A stretch of DNA of 64,000 nt from Aldrovandia affinis (taxonomy: Eukaryota; Chordata; Actinopteri; Notacanthiformes; Halosauridae), in contig JAINUG010000004.1 in the NCBI GenBank assembly GCA_029706075.1, positions 1,466,547 through 1,530,546 of the forward strand, read 5' to 3'. Each line of letters starts with the position of its first letter. The stretch's first letter is position 1. The notes beneath the pieces were generated by a model. That model saw nothing but the letters and a program-made list of their open reading frames with translations. It did not search any database and was not told the DNA's origin. Both the position numbers and the translations under genes were made by a program. Below are positions 1 through 11,740 of this stretch, one piece after another.

Positions 1-95
1 TATTGGCACTTTGCATGTTTATATTGCTGCTTTTACCCCTCCTACTGTTTTACTCTGCTCTTATTGTGTTCTGTGTTTTTATCATATTGTGTACA
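1..95. other. Unassigned sequence at window edge
   Basis: AT- and pyrimidine-rich sequence with no open frame or repeat I can name. It directly precedes the hAT-like terminus at position 96. Confidence 0.5.
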
Positions 96-660
96 CAGGG
101 TTGGGTTGTAACGGAATACATGTAACGGCGTTACGTAATCAGAATACAGAAATCAAGTAACTGTATTCAGCTCGCGTTACATTTGAAAAACGAGTAATCT
201 GAATACAGTTACTTTAATAAACCTGAAGTGAATACATTTTGGATTACTTCTTGGAATTCTTGGTGGAAAGTTTTCCTTACAAACATTAATGAGCTGAAAG
301 TTACAGCATGAAATTATCACGCCTACATGATTATCATCACACAGCTCACGAAAACTACAGCCGCTGCACAGAACCAAAAAACTGCGTTAAAAAAAAAATG
401 CGTTTAAAAAAAGCGCGCGCCCACACTCAGACAAACATTGATAGGGACAAGATGGAAGAAAAGTCAGCTTTTAGTTTGTGGCGTTATTGACACAATTTCC
501 AGTTTAAAGAAGAACATGGGAAAAATCTGTCGGTCCAGTGTACCTTGTGTCTTCCAGGAATAAAGATACTGTCGGCATCAAAGGACTCGACTTAGAATCT
601 TAAAAAGCACTTGGAGTAAGTCGACGTTAGCTAACCTTCAGTTTAATGAACACAGTTCTG
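96..660 (+). mobile_element. hAT-superfamily transposon remnant, 5' part with BED zinc-finger exon
   Basis: The segment opens with CAGGGTTGGG, a CAG-type terminus usual for hAT elements, followed by subterminal repeats of ACGGAATACA/GAATACAG type on both strands. From about 452 the plus-strand translation begins MEEKSAF and, after one stop, reads a BED-finger-like stretch: QF, then VQCTLC (the CxxC pair), then NLKKHLE (the distal His), ending near 615 at a GTAAG splice-donor-like site. BED fingers form the N-terminal DNA-binding domain of many hAT transposases. Two in-frame stops (near 488 and 592) show it is dead. No matching 3' terminus is visible downstream, so the element is truncated. 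The superfamily is moderately sure; the family is not identified. Confidence 0.6.
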
Positions 661-782
661 CAGTAATTTGCTGTTACCTGACCTTAGCCTACGGTTTGAG
701 GCATCGCATTAACTGCTCTGCTAATTTTATACTGCTTTCTTTATTGTTGAAACGATGACATTTTATTTTATTCTTTTTATTT

Positions 783-870
783 TTCCCAGTTTTCTCCAAA
801 TTTGGTAGACAATTGTACTCTACTATACGTCAATTACGTTATGCACTGCCGAGTATTCGCCGCTACACAG
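783..870 (-). repeat. 3' fragment of a tRNA-derived SINE
   Basis: The stretch CAGTTTTCTCCAAATTTGG and the following ATTGTACTCTA block match the 3' portion of the fuller SINE at 20,352-20,726, in the same (minus) orientation. The tRNA-like head is absent. The next ~70 bases may belong to the same insertion but cannot be aligned by eye. Confidence 0.5.
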
Positions 871-1239
871 CCCGCCAACACTGGCACTTTTCTAAGCCAT
901 ATCCCTTACAAGTCGCTGTTATTCCAGTGCCAAAAAGTTTCAAAAGTTATTACATTGTTTCAGATGCTGTGTTTGAGTTATGCTCATGATGAGCCATCAA
1001 AACAGTAAAAGAACTTGCCTTTCAATATCCCTTTGCTTTTTATTATGATTAATTTTGAATCTGTCCATTCTAATTCCATAACATGTTAATGACAGCGACT
1101 ACAACAAAAATGCAGATACAATGTTGCATATATTTAGCTAAATTGACATCTCAAATTGATTAGTATTTATTATTAAATGAACAGAAGCTGACCTGACCTC
1201 AACACAGTGGAAAGTTGAATATATAAAGTAAGTAAGTAA
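871..1239. other. AT-rich stretch without recognised features
   Basis: No gene seen. The last bases form a short (GTAA)3 run that abuts the CTGT array. Confidence 0.5.
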
Positions 1240-2267
<1,028 letters not shown>

Positions 2268-2666
2268 AATTTTTACTCATTTTCTAACACAGTTTGGCGA
2301 GTTCGTTTTGGTGATGTCTGAGGTCACCAAACTGTTTGTGAAGTTAAAAAAAAGAGTATTTGAATGTATCTATAAGTAAAACTTAACGAGAAATGTTGAC
2401 TGTAAGAAGTTGCCAATGTAACAGTCTTGGATAACAGGGTGACACCATTGTCCTATGACTGACGCCTTGAAGCAAAGTACACTCCTGCATTGCCAATCTC
2501 AGTTTAACCGGTAACATTTCAAATAAATAGAATAGCACAATTTCAAAATGTGAATGAGTGCAAACTAATTAATTTATTAAAAACTCAGCAGTAGAATAAA
2601 AGTTGGCACTTCATCCAGCTATCAGTCTCCAATTAAACATTGACATCTAAATTAATCTGGTAAATC

Positions 2667-2667
<1 letters not shown>
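2268..2667. other. Unique AT-rich interval
   Basis: No gene. Near 2,289-2,333 lies a short hairpin-forming stretch in which CAGTTTGG pairs with CCAAACTG. A diverged relative of its first half occurs near 26,019. Confidence 0.4.
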
Positions 2668-2699
<32 letters not shown>

Positions 2700-2860
2700 T
2701 TTGAGTGTGTTTGTGTGTATGTGTGAGTGTGCACGTGAATGTGTGCGTGTGTCTGAGAAAGAGAGAGTGTGTGTCTGTGTGTGTGTGTGTGTGTGTGTAT
2801 GAGTGTGTGTGTATGTGTGTGTGTATGAGAGTTATGAGCCTGTGTGCGTGTGTGTGACTG
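2668..2860 (+). repeat. Interrupted (TG)n microsatellite
   Basis: TG/GTGTGA-type repeats with a GA-rich patch around 2,755-2,770. Reverse-strand open frames here are His-Thr repeats caused by the array. Confidence 0.95.
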
Positions 2861-3911
2861 TGCTTCCACAAGCATAGGCAAAAGTCAATCCTGTTGGCTG
2901 AGGACGTGATGAAGGTGTGGCAGTCCCCTAAATCCATGTTGTGTGAACAAATACACTCCGCTGAAGAAAATCAATACCAAGGCCTCTTCTGGGCTGCATA
3001 TCCTACCAATAAATCAACCAATCAATCAATTCATCCATCAATCGATGGTGTTTCATTTAATATATAGCCCATAAGGTTGAGCGGCAGAGCCCTTTCCCAG
3101 AATGGTCCAAACAGAATGGCGTGGAGCCACAATAATAAATGTAACAAAAACAAAACCTGTGAGAGAAAGTGCGTCTGTATAGAGTCACAGCCAACTCAGT
3201 TCATCATCGATGAGGAGGCTAGATCACTACACCTAGCCACCTTTTACATTTAAAATTAGATATCGATGTTCCCTTTTTTATTCGTACATTTATTTTTATT
3301 TAATTCCCCACTGTATCCCCAATTTCCAAATATTAGTTTATTAGAGATTTTACCAAAATGAAAAAAGACACACAGCCCATAGGGGGGAAATTGAGCTTTT
3401 ATGAAGCAAACCTCTCACCAGGACAGTTAGTGATCTGTCCATGATATTTTCACATAAAGCCATTTGTGGTTTAATAACACATTTTTGGCAACAATCCCAC
3501 ATTTCCACAGAAGACTCACGGTCTGCTTGCAGTGCATCTGGTGGAAATTAAAATAAAATAAATAAAATATAAAAATAGACACACTTAGAGGTAGAAATTC
3601 CATGACAAGAAAGATTTTGGAATATAAAGGAACTGCTTGCCTTGATTGTGGATCTCTCAAAGATTACTCAAAGTAATTCTGCACCATTTTCTCAGATGCA
3701 TCTTGGGCCCCAGGTAACTGCAGGCTTTTGTGCAAGTTCCTAGGACAAATGTAAATGTAATGTAAATGTAAATATATTAATTATTTTGATGATTTCTCCC
3801 AGAAACAAGGACATTGCTGTTGCACATGTTCCGTGAGTATGTATGAATTAATTCATGAGCAATATATAATTTGAGGTATATTTTAGGGGACTATTTGGGG
3901 TATACATTGTA
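2861..3911. other. Unique interval without recognised gene
   Basis: AT-rich sequence containing a CAATCAATCAAT/CATCCATC run near 3,015-3,045 and an AAATGTAAATGT short array near 3,750-3,780. I see no coding exon or named repeat. Confidence 0.4.
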
Positions 3912-4953
3912 TACAGTGCCCCTTTCAAGTCTACACCCTGTTAAAAAAATGTTGCCTTTTGTTGCCTTACAGTCTGAAATTGAAACATATGAAATTAGAC
4001 TTTTTCAACCTTTATTTACACATTTTACCTTGCAACTTCCAAGTGAAAAAAATTCTCAAAATTTCCGAACATTAATTAGAAATATAAAAAGTTGAATCAC
4101 TTGATAAGTGCTTATAATATTAATTGTAAACTACCTCAGGGGTAACCAATCACCTTCTAGATCACACACTAAGATAATTAGCCTCCACCTGTGTTCAATT
4201 GTAGTGATTCTGATTACTTCAGAATAAAATCTGCTGTTCCTAGAGGATTCCACTTCTGGGTAGTGAATTTCAGAGTAAATAGTCCACCATGAGCAACAAA
4301 GAGCTTTCAAAAGAACTCAAGGATAATGTGAAACGGTACAGATGAGAAAATGGATATAGTACGATTTCAGCACCTTGGCTATATTAGGCTGTCCCTCCAA
4401 CTGGGATAGCTGAGCAAGGGGACTGATCAAATTGGCCACTAAGAAGCCAATGGAAACTATGAAAGGGCTACAAGACTGTATGGCAAAGAGTGGTCAATAT
4501 GTGCGATATGTCAAGAATATAGAAAACTCTCCACAATTCTGGTCCGTATGGTCGGATGCCAGGAAGAAAGCCACTACTCACCACATTTAATCACGTTTGA
4601 GGTATGCAATAAAAACCCATTGAAGATTCTGAAGCCATGTGGCAAAAAGTGTTGTGGTCAGATAAAACCAAAATAGAAATTGTTGGCATAAGTGCAAAAC
4701 CTTACGTTTGGCAAAAACCCAATACAGGACATCACCCAAAGAACATCATCCCCACTGTAAAGCATGGTGGTGACAGCATTCTCTTATGGGCGTGTTCTGT
4801 TATGGATTCATCTTTTTTACTTGGACGTTGTGGGTTACAATGTGTAAATAAAGGTGGGGAATGCTGTTTTATTTCGTTTTCATTAAAAACTATAAGGTAA
4901 CAAAAGGTAAAATATTTGAAACGGGATATAGCTTTTAAAGGACCACAATATAC
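3912..4953 (+). mobile_element. Degenerate Tc1/mariner-like element
   Basis: The left end reads ACAGTGCCCCTTTCAAGTC after TA. The right end near 4,920-4,953 reads as a decayed inverted copy (GGATATAGCTTTTAAAGGAC). Inside, a plus-strand frame at 4,637-4,810 gives WQKVLWSDKTKIEIVG, then YVWQKPNTGHHPKNIIPTVK and HGGDSILLWA. This is the WSDE-type block around the first catalytic Asp of Tc1 DDE transposases (here WSDK, so the residue after Asp is changed) and the following conserved region. The N-terminal half around 4,290-4,600 is frameshifted, and the C-terminal half with the second Asp and the Glu is missing. The element is dead and internally deleted. Confidence 0.8.
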
Positions 4954-5439
4954 AGTATATAGAGGTATATATTTATGTCTCTGTTGAGGTAAAATACCCA
5001 CAGGGCCTTCTGACTGACTTATTTGAATGGGGACATGGTGAGGGAGCTGGGTAGCCGAGGCACCCATCGGGAACAATTTATCGACCCCATTAGCTGAAAA
5101 TAGTGCTAAAACAGGGACAGCCAGAGGTAGAGAACCATCCATTCCAATATGTGTCACCATGCAGTCAGTCTCACACATGCTGGCTGCAATGCAGCCCTGT
5201 GCAAACTGTGCAGCTGATTCATACATCCATACACACGCTGGAAGTGTCAGCTCTGCAGGAGGAGGAATAGTTGCTTGTCCAAGCGTTTTAATATGATCGC
5301 ACAGCACACAGCGCACAGCGTTGCGCGGTGCGGGGAACCCGGGCGAAATCAATCGATGCTTTCTCGCACGAGAGTTCCTTGCGAGCGCACACTGTTTTCC
5401 AAGGTTGTTTCCTCGCGTCCGCTGTAGTTGTTTCGCACT
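4954..5439. other. Unassigned, locally CpG-rich interval
   Basis: Minus-strand reading is open across most of 4,732-5,352 (about 200 codons), but the frame runs into the Tc1 relic, has no recognisable domain and no splice context, so I do not call a gene. CpG density rises around 5,280-5,440. Confidence 0.4.
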
Positions 5440-5560
5440 CGTTTTAATGCAGTCCTAAAACAACTGGATGTGTGAGCTGGAGGTTGCGGATTCAAATCCC
5501 AGGTGGAGCACTTTTGCTGCACCCTGGGGAAAAGTGGTGAAGAAGCCGAGTTTGCTTCAC
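5440..5560 (+). repeat. tRNA-derived SINE head fragment
   Basis: The stretch AGGTTGCGGATTCAAATCCC carries a B-box-like core (GGATTCAAATCC) followed by CAGGTGGAGCACT. This resembles the tRNA-related region of fish SINEs such as the copy at 35,112-35,334. Body and tail are not recognisable. Confidence 0.4.
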
Positions 5561-7060
5561 TAAATATACAGCAGTGTGAATGGATCATGTGTGTACGTGT
5601 AAGCAAAGCAATGTCGTGGTTGAGCTAGCCTGCTAAACAAAATAAATAATATAATTCAAAGAGTAAGATAACTGGTAAACACAGTGCAGACTCTGGGGTA
5701 CTGACCGAGGGATAGGGTGAGAGTCTGTTGCCCTTGGCAGAGTATCTGTAGGTGTGGGGAAAAAAAGAGGTTTGAGAAGCAATGGATGCATGAGCAACAA
5801 CCCTTTTGTGGGTAACACATCAGAAACACCCATTCCCTTTGAGAGCTGCATGCCTCCCGCACAAAAGGAAAAACACCCGCCCGGAAGAACAGGAAAGAAA
5901 CACGAGGGAACAGACTACCGTTTCTGTACTGATCCTGAATCCTGTTAACCTAGTGGCTATCTGATTTTACAATGCACTGCAATACATTTGGTTCCAGGCA
6001 GTGGTGTGGGTAGCATGTCATTTTCTATTATGATGTTGTATGAATATATATATATACAGTATATATATATATATATATTTTGATTCTCGGCCAGATCCAT
6101 TTTCATTGATATATAGTTTTGAGAAAATCATAAACTGTTTGATGTTCATAAGAAACACTGTTTAATAAATCGAAACTGGACTGAGAGTGTGTTGAATGAA
6201 ATGAATAAAGAGTACCGCTGTGTCAAAACAAAATCATTGGACTCGCTTTCATAAGCAGATGACAAAAAACGATTTTCGATGTCGAGAGCAGACCGGACAT
6301 TCAGTTCCTCTCGATTCATCATTTTCGCCAGAATCTAAGAGGGCGAGCGTGGCCTTGATCCAAGAAACCAGCCTTCCTCACGGCCACAGTGCAACACGTT
6401 TACAACAGCTGTCTGGGAACTCGTGTTGGCAGGAAACTGGAATGGAAGAAATTGTATGTAAAAATGTATTTTTTTCTGGAAAGGGGGCCTGACCCACTGA
6501 CTCTGCATAATGCGGCCTTGCTTTCACCCCGGCACCGAGCCTGAGAGATCGGCCCTGCTTCTCTCTGTGTCTAATTAGTAACATATTAGAAATGCAGTGA
6601 GAGGAGCTAAATAAGGAGCTGTCTGGTCTGCGTGGGACTGTGGACTGGCTCAGTAAACACAGGAGAATGGGCGGGGGTGGAGGGGGCATGGGGTTCAGGG
6701 CTGGGAGGAGGGCAAGGGCTTCACCTTGTTGCCCTCCTCCCAGCGCCTCCTATCCCATTCAGCCGTAGCACGATGGGGAGGAACGGAACGGAGACCGCGA
6801 GGAGCGTGTTCATTATGCGTGCCTGTTCCTATCGCCCCTAACAACAGCCCAGTGAGTCACCGCCACAGATAACTCAGCAGGAATCTACACAAACCGGGAG
6901 CCATTCGCCTCTTCGTGGGAGGCAAACAAAACAAAACTATGGAATAAATAAACAAACAAATAAATAAATAAATGGCTTGATCTCTGTGTGAGGACAATGG
7001 TCATTTATCATGTCAATAGTTATGTAGGACTGCTGCTGGTTTCAGCCACTGCCCACAGCA
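5561..7060. other. Unique interval, possible conserved non-coding sequence at 6,480-6,650
   Basis: No exon recognised. An (AT)n array lies at 6,046-6,080. Around 6,480-6,650 the sequence is complex, lacks repeats and contains TCTAATTAGTAA, a homeodomain-type core. Its composition is like a developmental enhancer, but nothing in a single genome proves this. Confidence 0.3.
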
Positions 7061-7448
7061 CTCTGCCAATCAGAGTCAATTGATCAGCCCCTGTCCACAG
7101 CTCTCTGCCAATCAGAGCCAGTTACATAAGCCCCTGTCCACAGCTCTCTACCAATCAGAACCAGTTACATCAGCCCCTGTACATAGCTTTCTGCCAATCA
7201 CAGCCAGTTACATAAGCCCCTGTCCACAGCTCTCTGCCAATCAGAGCCAGTTACATAAGCCCCTGTCCATAGCTCTCTGCCAATCAGAGCCAGTTACGTC
7301 AGCCCCTGTCCATAGCTCTCTGCCAATCACAGCCAGTTACATAAGCCCCTCCACAGCTCTCTGCCAATCAGAGCCAGTTACATAAGCCCCTGTCCATAGC
7401 TCTCTGCCAATCAGAGCCAGTTACGTCAGCCCCTGTCCATAGCTCTCT
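7061..7448 (+). repeat. 43-bp minisatellite, nine copies, each with a CCAAT box
   Basis: Nine head-to-tail copies of a ~43-bp unit of the form CTCTCTGCCAATCAGAGCC, then AGTTACATAAGCCCCTGTCC and A(C/T)AG. The first copy is the most diverged and one copy is 2 bp short. Every unit keeps CCAAT, the core bound by NF-Y. Units 6 and 9 read TTACGTCA where most others read TTACATAA, giving a CRE/ATF-like site. Units 8-9 repeat the pattern of 5-6, suggesting a higher-order duplication. Frames across it are not coding, because 43 is not a multiple of three. Confidence 0.93.
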
Positions 7449-9084
7449 GCTAAGCATACATTCTCCCATTTTAGTTAGTGATTCCGATCCCTGCCTGCCA
7501 TTAACCATCCTGCATGGGGACAATTAAAAGCACAATTTTGCCTAATACCAATAATTAATCATAGTTTATATATTTAAAATACTGTACATTCCATCACGTA
7601 ATGGCTGTGATGTAGATATAGATAAATGTATGGTATAACATGTCAATCATACCTGGAAGGAAATGGAAAGACATATTTGAACTGCATTCAAAGCTAAGAG
7701 TATGGCATGAGAACAATAAGCACATCCAATAAGCTCTATTGGCCTGTGTGTATATTTACATTCATTCCCCTCATAGTTTACATGTATTATTCATGAATTA
7801 TACAGAACATATAAACTACTTTCAGCTGTTTTTCAAGCTTCACTTAATAAAAGTGTTAAATATCTCACACATTTTAGTTGAACCTGCTATCATTTGCAGT
7901 TTTCTCTCTTCCTATTGAATATCAGTTGAGAGTGAAAAACAGAGAGAGAGAGTAATATTTACAGGATGGCCATGGTTGCTACAGCAGGCCATGGTTGCTA
8001 CAGCGAGCTTCGTCCACTGGGAAAGGCTCAGGTTTTATGTTACCGTGCATAAACATTTAAAAACTTTTATGGAAACAGCAGAGCAGTGTGCCGTGGTGGA
8101 AACAAAGAAAAAGCTGTGATTAAAAGTGGGTACAAAGCCCCGCTCCCACAGGGAGCCCGAGGCCTGAAAAGCTGCTGTAGCGGACCATGACCACACAGGG
8201 CTTCAGTACCCCCGAAGACACCCTATAAATACCTTGCCGGGTCACTGAAACTCTGACTTCCAAATGTTTGCCTTCAGCGGCATCAAACAACTTCTAATAA
8301 TTCCTCAGCTGCGTGGTAGCCTTTGTTGCTGTTGTTTTGGTTGCTTTCCTTCCAGTCTAAATACTGTCGAGGCTGGAAACTTTCCAAATAGCGTAGTGGA
8401 ACAATCTGCTTAACAGGGCAATGTCTCCAAACTGCTTGGTTCTCTAAACACGCAGCAGCGTTCCCCTATTTTCCTAATGAGAGGGAAGAGGCGTGTATTT
8501 CACAGAGAAGCAGCCCAATAAGAGCGTGGAGGTTTGTATTTTGTTTGCAGCCAGAGGAAACACTCCTAGAGCAGGCGTAACACTCAAAGAGCCATTTGGA
8601 CACAAAAGAAAACACTGGGAGCCATTTTCTGTCGAGGGGAGGGGGTGCCCAAAAAAGGTAAGTTCATTTATTTCGCGTGGGGAGGTTTGTAATTTTGTTT
8701 GGATACATTTATTTTCCCAAACCACGCCAGGCTGAAAGGAAACACTCCCTAGAGGATTGGATAGCTTAAGCCTTGAATATATATTCAACATTTTCACTGT
8801 CTTACAGGTTATCAGATTGGCTTGCAGGTTTTGTTGTCTGTTTTACCTGTCAAGAGGCATGAAAGGGTTAATATTAAAATGAAATACTGAATAGAAACTC
8901 ATAGTCATACAGAAAGGCTCGCCCTCCTATTAGTGCTCATGCGTATACAGTGAATAAATGTTAAGAGCCACCCATTCTTCAGGTGTGCCGGTCCACATTT
9001 TGTCACATGAAAATAAGATTGCACTACTTTTTCCAGATCCTCTGATATCCTTCCCCCTTCCTTCAAATCACAGTGAATATGGGT
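7449..9084. other. Unique interval with two small local duplications
   Basis: No gene. GGCCATGGTTGCTACAGC occurs twice at 7,966-8,004. A second, diverged local duplication is visible between 8,524-8,572 and 8,675-8,757, sharing GGAGGTTTGTA(A)TTTTGTTTG and GGAAACACTCC(C)TAGAG. Confidence 0.45.
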
Positions 9085-9245
9085 CCCCTGGACAGGTCCT
9101 CCATCACAGGGCACCAGCAGCACTCACACACTCATACCTACGGGCAATCTCTTTCACGTGCGTCTTTGGACTGGGGAGGAAACCGCAGGAAACCCAGCGA
9201 GGGAGAACATGCAAACTCCCCTCAGGCGTCTGCCCTTGACACCCA
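9085..9245 (+). repeat. Degenerate dispersed repeat fragment of a type common in fish genomes
   Basis: Contains the ordered landmarks GGACAGGTCCTCCATCACAG, ACTCATACCTACGGGCAATC, CTTTGGACTGGGGAGGAAAC and GGGAGAACATGCAAACTCC. From memory this order recurs in a widespread fish dispersed repeat. I cannot assign the class from this fragment. Confidence 0.5.
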
Positions 9246-10278
9246 TCGTTATTTAAAGGAGCGAGGATCTGACCCTCAGGCGGCCCTTGACACCCGTGAG
9301 GATGATATCATCGGGGGGACAACGATATCACTGCGCATGACTCTTTGAGGAAGGACACCGCCATGCTCACGCACCTTTACACAGCCTCGTACTGCCTTGT
9401 GGAGAAGTTGGTGTTGTTTGCTTGTTTGTGTCGGGGGCCGGGGGAAAGGAGCTGTACTTGAGTGACCCGTGTGGTAATTCATATTCCAAAGTCCATGTTC
9501 ACAAATTGATTTTGACAGGCATGAATTGCCCGCCGGCTGGTGGCTGGTTCTGTCCCCCCCGTTGCTCAGTTAATCCGGAGAAGGAATCCGGTGGCTGAGA
9601 AAAACAGGCGAGCCGCACATTTTCCCTCCTTTTATTTGTCGCACGGCGGTCAAACATCCGGCCCTGGAAGTAAAAGTGCGGGCAAAGCACATAAGCTCTC
9701 TGTGATGAATCCAATTCCCCCTGAAAACCCTTCCCAGGCGAAGACAAAAGTTATTGCTGTGAACAAGTGAACTGAGGTTGTTCTGTTGGCAAGACGATTT
9801 ACCTTGCTTTGCGGAATTGAAAGGTGTATGGGGCAGGGGAGCGGGAGATGGGGTACAAAACAAGAAAAAATCAAGGATTATTGGGAAAGAACCGGGATGA
9901 TTGGCACCATCCAGAGAAGCAAGGACAGTTATAACTCCATGGCTGACAGTGTTAGTGCTGAGCGTGTTACATAGCCGGGCTGACAAGAGCCTCGATACCG
10001 TCTCATCGACTAAACATGTCCATCTCTACCCAAGCCTAATATGCTCTATGTCTTACGGCCTTTGAGTCAGAAGTCAGGAAAAGGTTGCCCAGCACAGATT
10101 TATTTAAAAAATGAAACAACAACAGAAAACCAAACACAGAATTGACTGCTAACATATCTGGAATGGCCTTTTCCTTTTCCTAAAGGTCATTTAGCATTGA
10201 ACACGGGTTCTATTCGCAACCTTAACAAGTGTCATTGAGAGGAAAACTAAGAATAAAGATGTCCATATATATATATAT
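9246..10278. other. Unique interval with candidate conserved non-coding block at 9,530-9,770
   Basis: No exon recognised. The block at 9,530-9,770 is complex and moderately GC-rich, without repeat signatures. Several overlapping frames on both strands are short and mutually inconsistent, which argues against coding. An (AT)n run at 10,266-10,286 supplies the target of the next element. Confidence 0.3.
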
Positions 10279-10286
10279 ATATATAT

Positions 10287-11187
10287 CAGTGGTGGGCCGT
10301 CAGGGCCTGCAAGGCCTTCTCTGCTGGCCTAAAAAATGTGAATTATATTTTGTCCATGAATACTTATTAAATAATTCCAAATGGTCTGTCCGCTTCCTTT
10401 CATAGCTTTTCCCCTGGTTGCGCTGCTTCCAGACGTGTATTTTCATATTAAAGCATTTAACCAATCACATTTCAGCCATCATTTGTTGCCAGGGTCAAAT
10501 AAATCTGCCTGGAGGCCTTCACAATCAGTTCTGTGGGCCCTGTAGCATAAAATAAGTGTCGATCAAACTGTTACTTCAACCAATCAGATTTAGAGTTGGC
10601 GACACCAAGGCCCTCTAGCAGGCGTACAGTAACGTCAGCGTATTCACACCCTTTGATTGGATAGTCAGAGAGTGTACTGTCGAGCGGACATTTTCAGCCC
10701 TAAAGCGAATGACAACTTATGCCAGAAATACGACAGGGCAGGCTCGACTTTCAGCATTAGCTTCGATGGCGATAGAAAAGGACTTCTTGATGGAACTGAA
10801 ACGCACGGATAATCTGTACGAAAGAGTAATTGAACTCTTTTTGAGGAAAGAAAGGAGGATGGATTTTGTGTACAAATAATAAGGATTTTTGGTGAGTAAA
10901 ATGTTGCTATTTTCCTAAATAATATTGCTATTTTATGAGGTTATTATTGATGCTTTTTTATGTGTGTCGTAGCTGCAGTAGAAGGAGACTTGTGCACCCC
11001 GGGTTTGTTTCTTCAGTAAAGGCATTTATTCTGGCTACACGAGTTATCTATCTACGATGCAACAGCTCTTTATACTGCATTTCTGCATAATAAGATGGTT
11101 TTTATAGCCATAAAATAGTTATTGAGGGGTGGATTGATTCAGACGGAGCACTACTGAAGGCCTAGGTGTGAAATGCACGGCCCGCCA

Positions 11188-11190
<3 letters not shown>
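10287..11190 (+). mobile_element. Complete internally deleted hAT element with 8-bp target duplication
   Basis: The ends are CAGTGGTGGGCCGT and ACGGCCCGCCACTG, inverted with one mismatch in 14. They are flanked on each side by ATATATAT, an 8-bp duplication as expected for hAT, although the AT-repeat context weakens that evidence. Near the centre (about 10,766-10,879) a plus-strand frame reads MAIEKDFLMELKRTDNLYE and continues to a stop after FLRKERRMDFVYK. This resembles the extreme C-terminus of hAT transposases of the type with a C-terminal dimerisation domain. The rest of the transposase is gone, so this is a non-autonomous derivative of about 904 bp. Confidence 0.85.
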
Positions 11191-11228
<38 letters not shown>

Positions 11229-11242
11229 AATACACACACACA

Positions 11243-11740
11243 CAGGTGACTGCCAAAATAAAGGAATCACTTGAATAAATTAAGGGTTCTGGTGGTTCTG
11301 TTACAGTGTGAGGTTACTTTTCCTGGCATGGTTTAGGCCCACTCAGCCCCTTAGAAGGCGAGATAAACGACGATAAATACAAAGCCATTCTGAGTGATCA
11401 CCTTAATCCTATGGCGAAGCATTGCTATGCCCCATCCACAGGGCACAAGTGGTCACTGAATGGTTTGATGAGCATGAAAACATGAAAACAATGTAAACAA
11501 TATGCCATGGACACAATTGAACACTTATGGGGGATTCTGGAGCGGCGCCTGAGACAGCATTTTCCACCACCATTAACAAAATGATGGAATTTCTCGTGGA
11601 AGAATGGTGTTGCATCCCTCCAATAGAGTTTGAGACACTTTAATAATCTAGGCAATGAAGCAGTTCTGGTGGCTTGTGGTGACCCAGCACCATATTAAGA
11701 CACTTTATGTTAATGTTTCTTTTATTTTGGCAGTTACCTG
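11243..11740 (+). mobile_element. Non-autonomous Tc1-like element, family with CAGGTAACTGCC termini
   Basis: The left end is CAGGTGACTGCCAAAATAAA and the right end is TTTATTTTGGCAGTTACCTG, clear inverted repeats. The interior is the C-terminal half of a Tc1 transposase in broken frames: GGTTTGATGAGCATG, then GAACACTTATGGGGGATTCT (the IEHLWEI-type block holding the catalytic Glu). Flanking bases are CA rather than TA, so the target duplication has decayed. The element of 498 bp lacks the N-terminal DNA-binding region. Related copies lie at 19,798, 21,766, 25,155, 33,600, 37,966 and 40,472. Confidence 0.88.

Noticed and set aside
4732-5352. 206-codon minus-strand open frame
   Set aside because: Runs antisense through the end of a Tc1 relic, no domain recognised, no splice or promoter context; length is possible by chance in a CpG-containing stretch.
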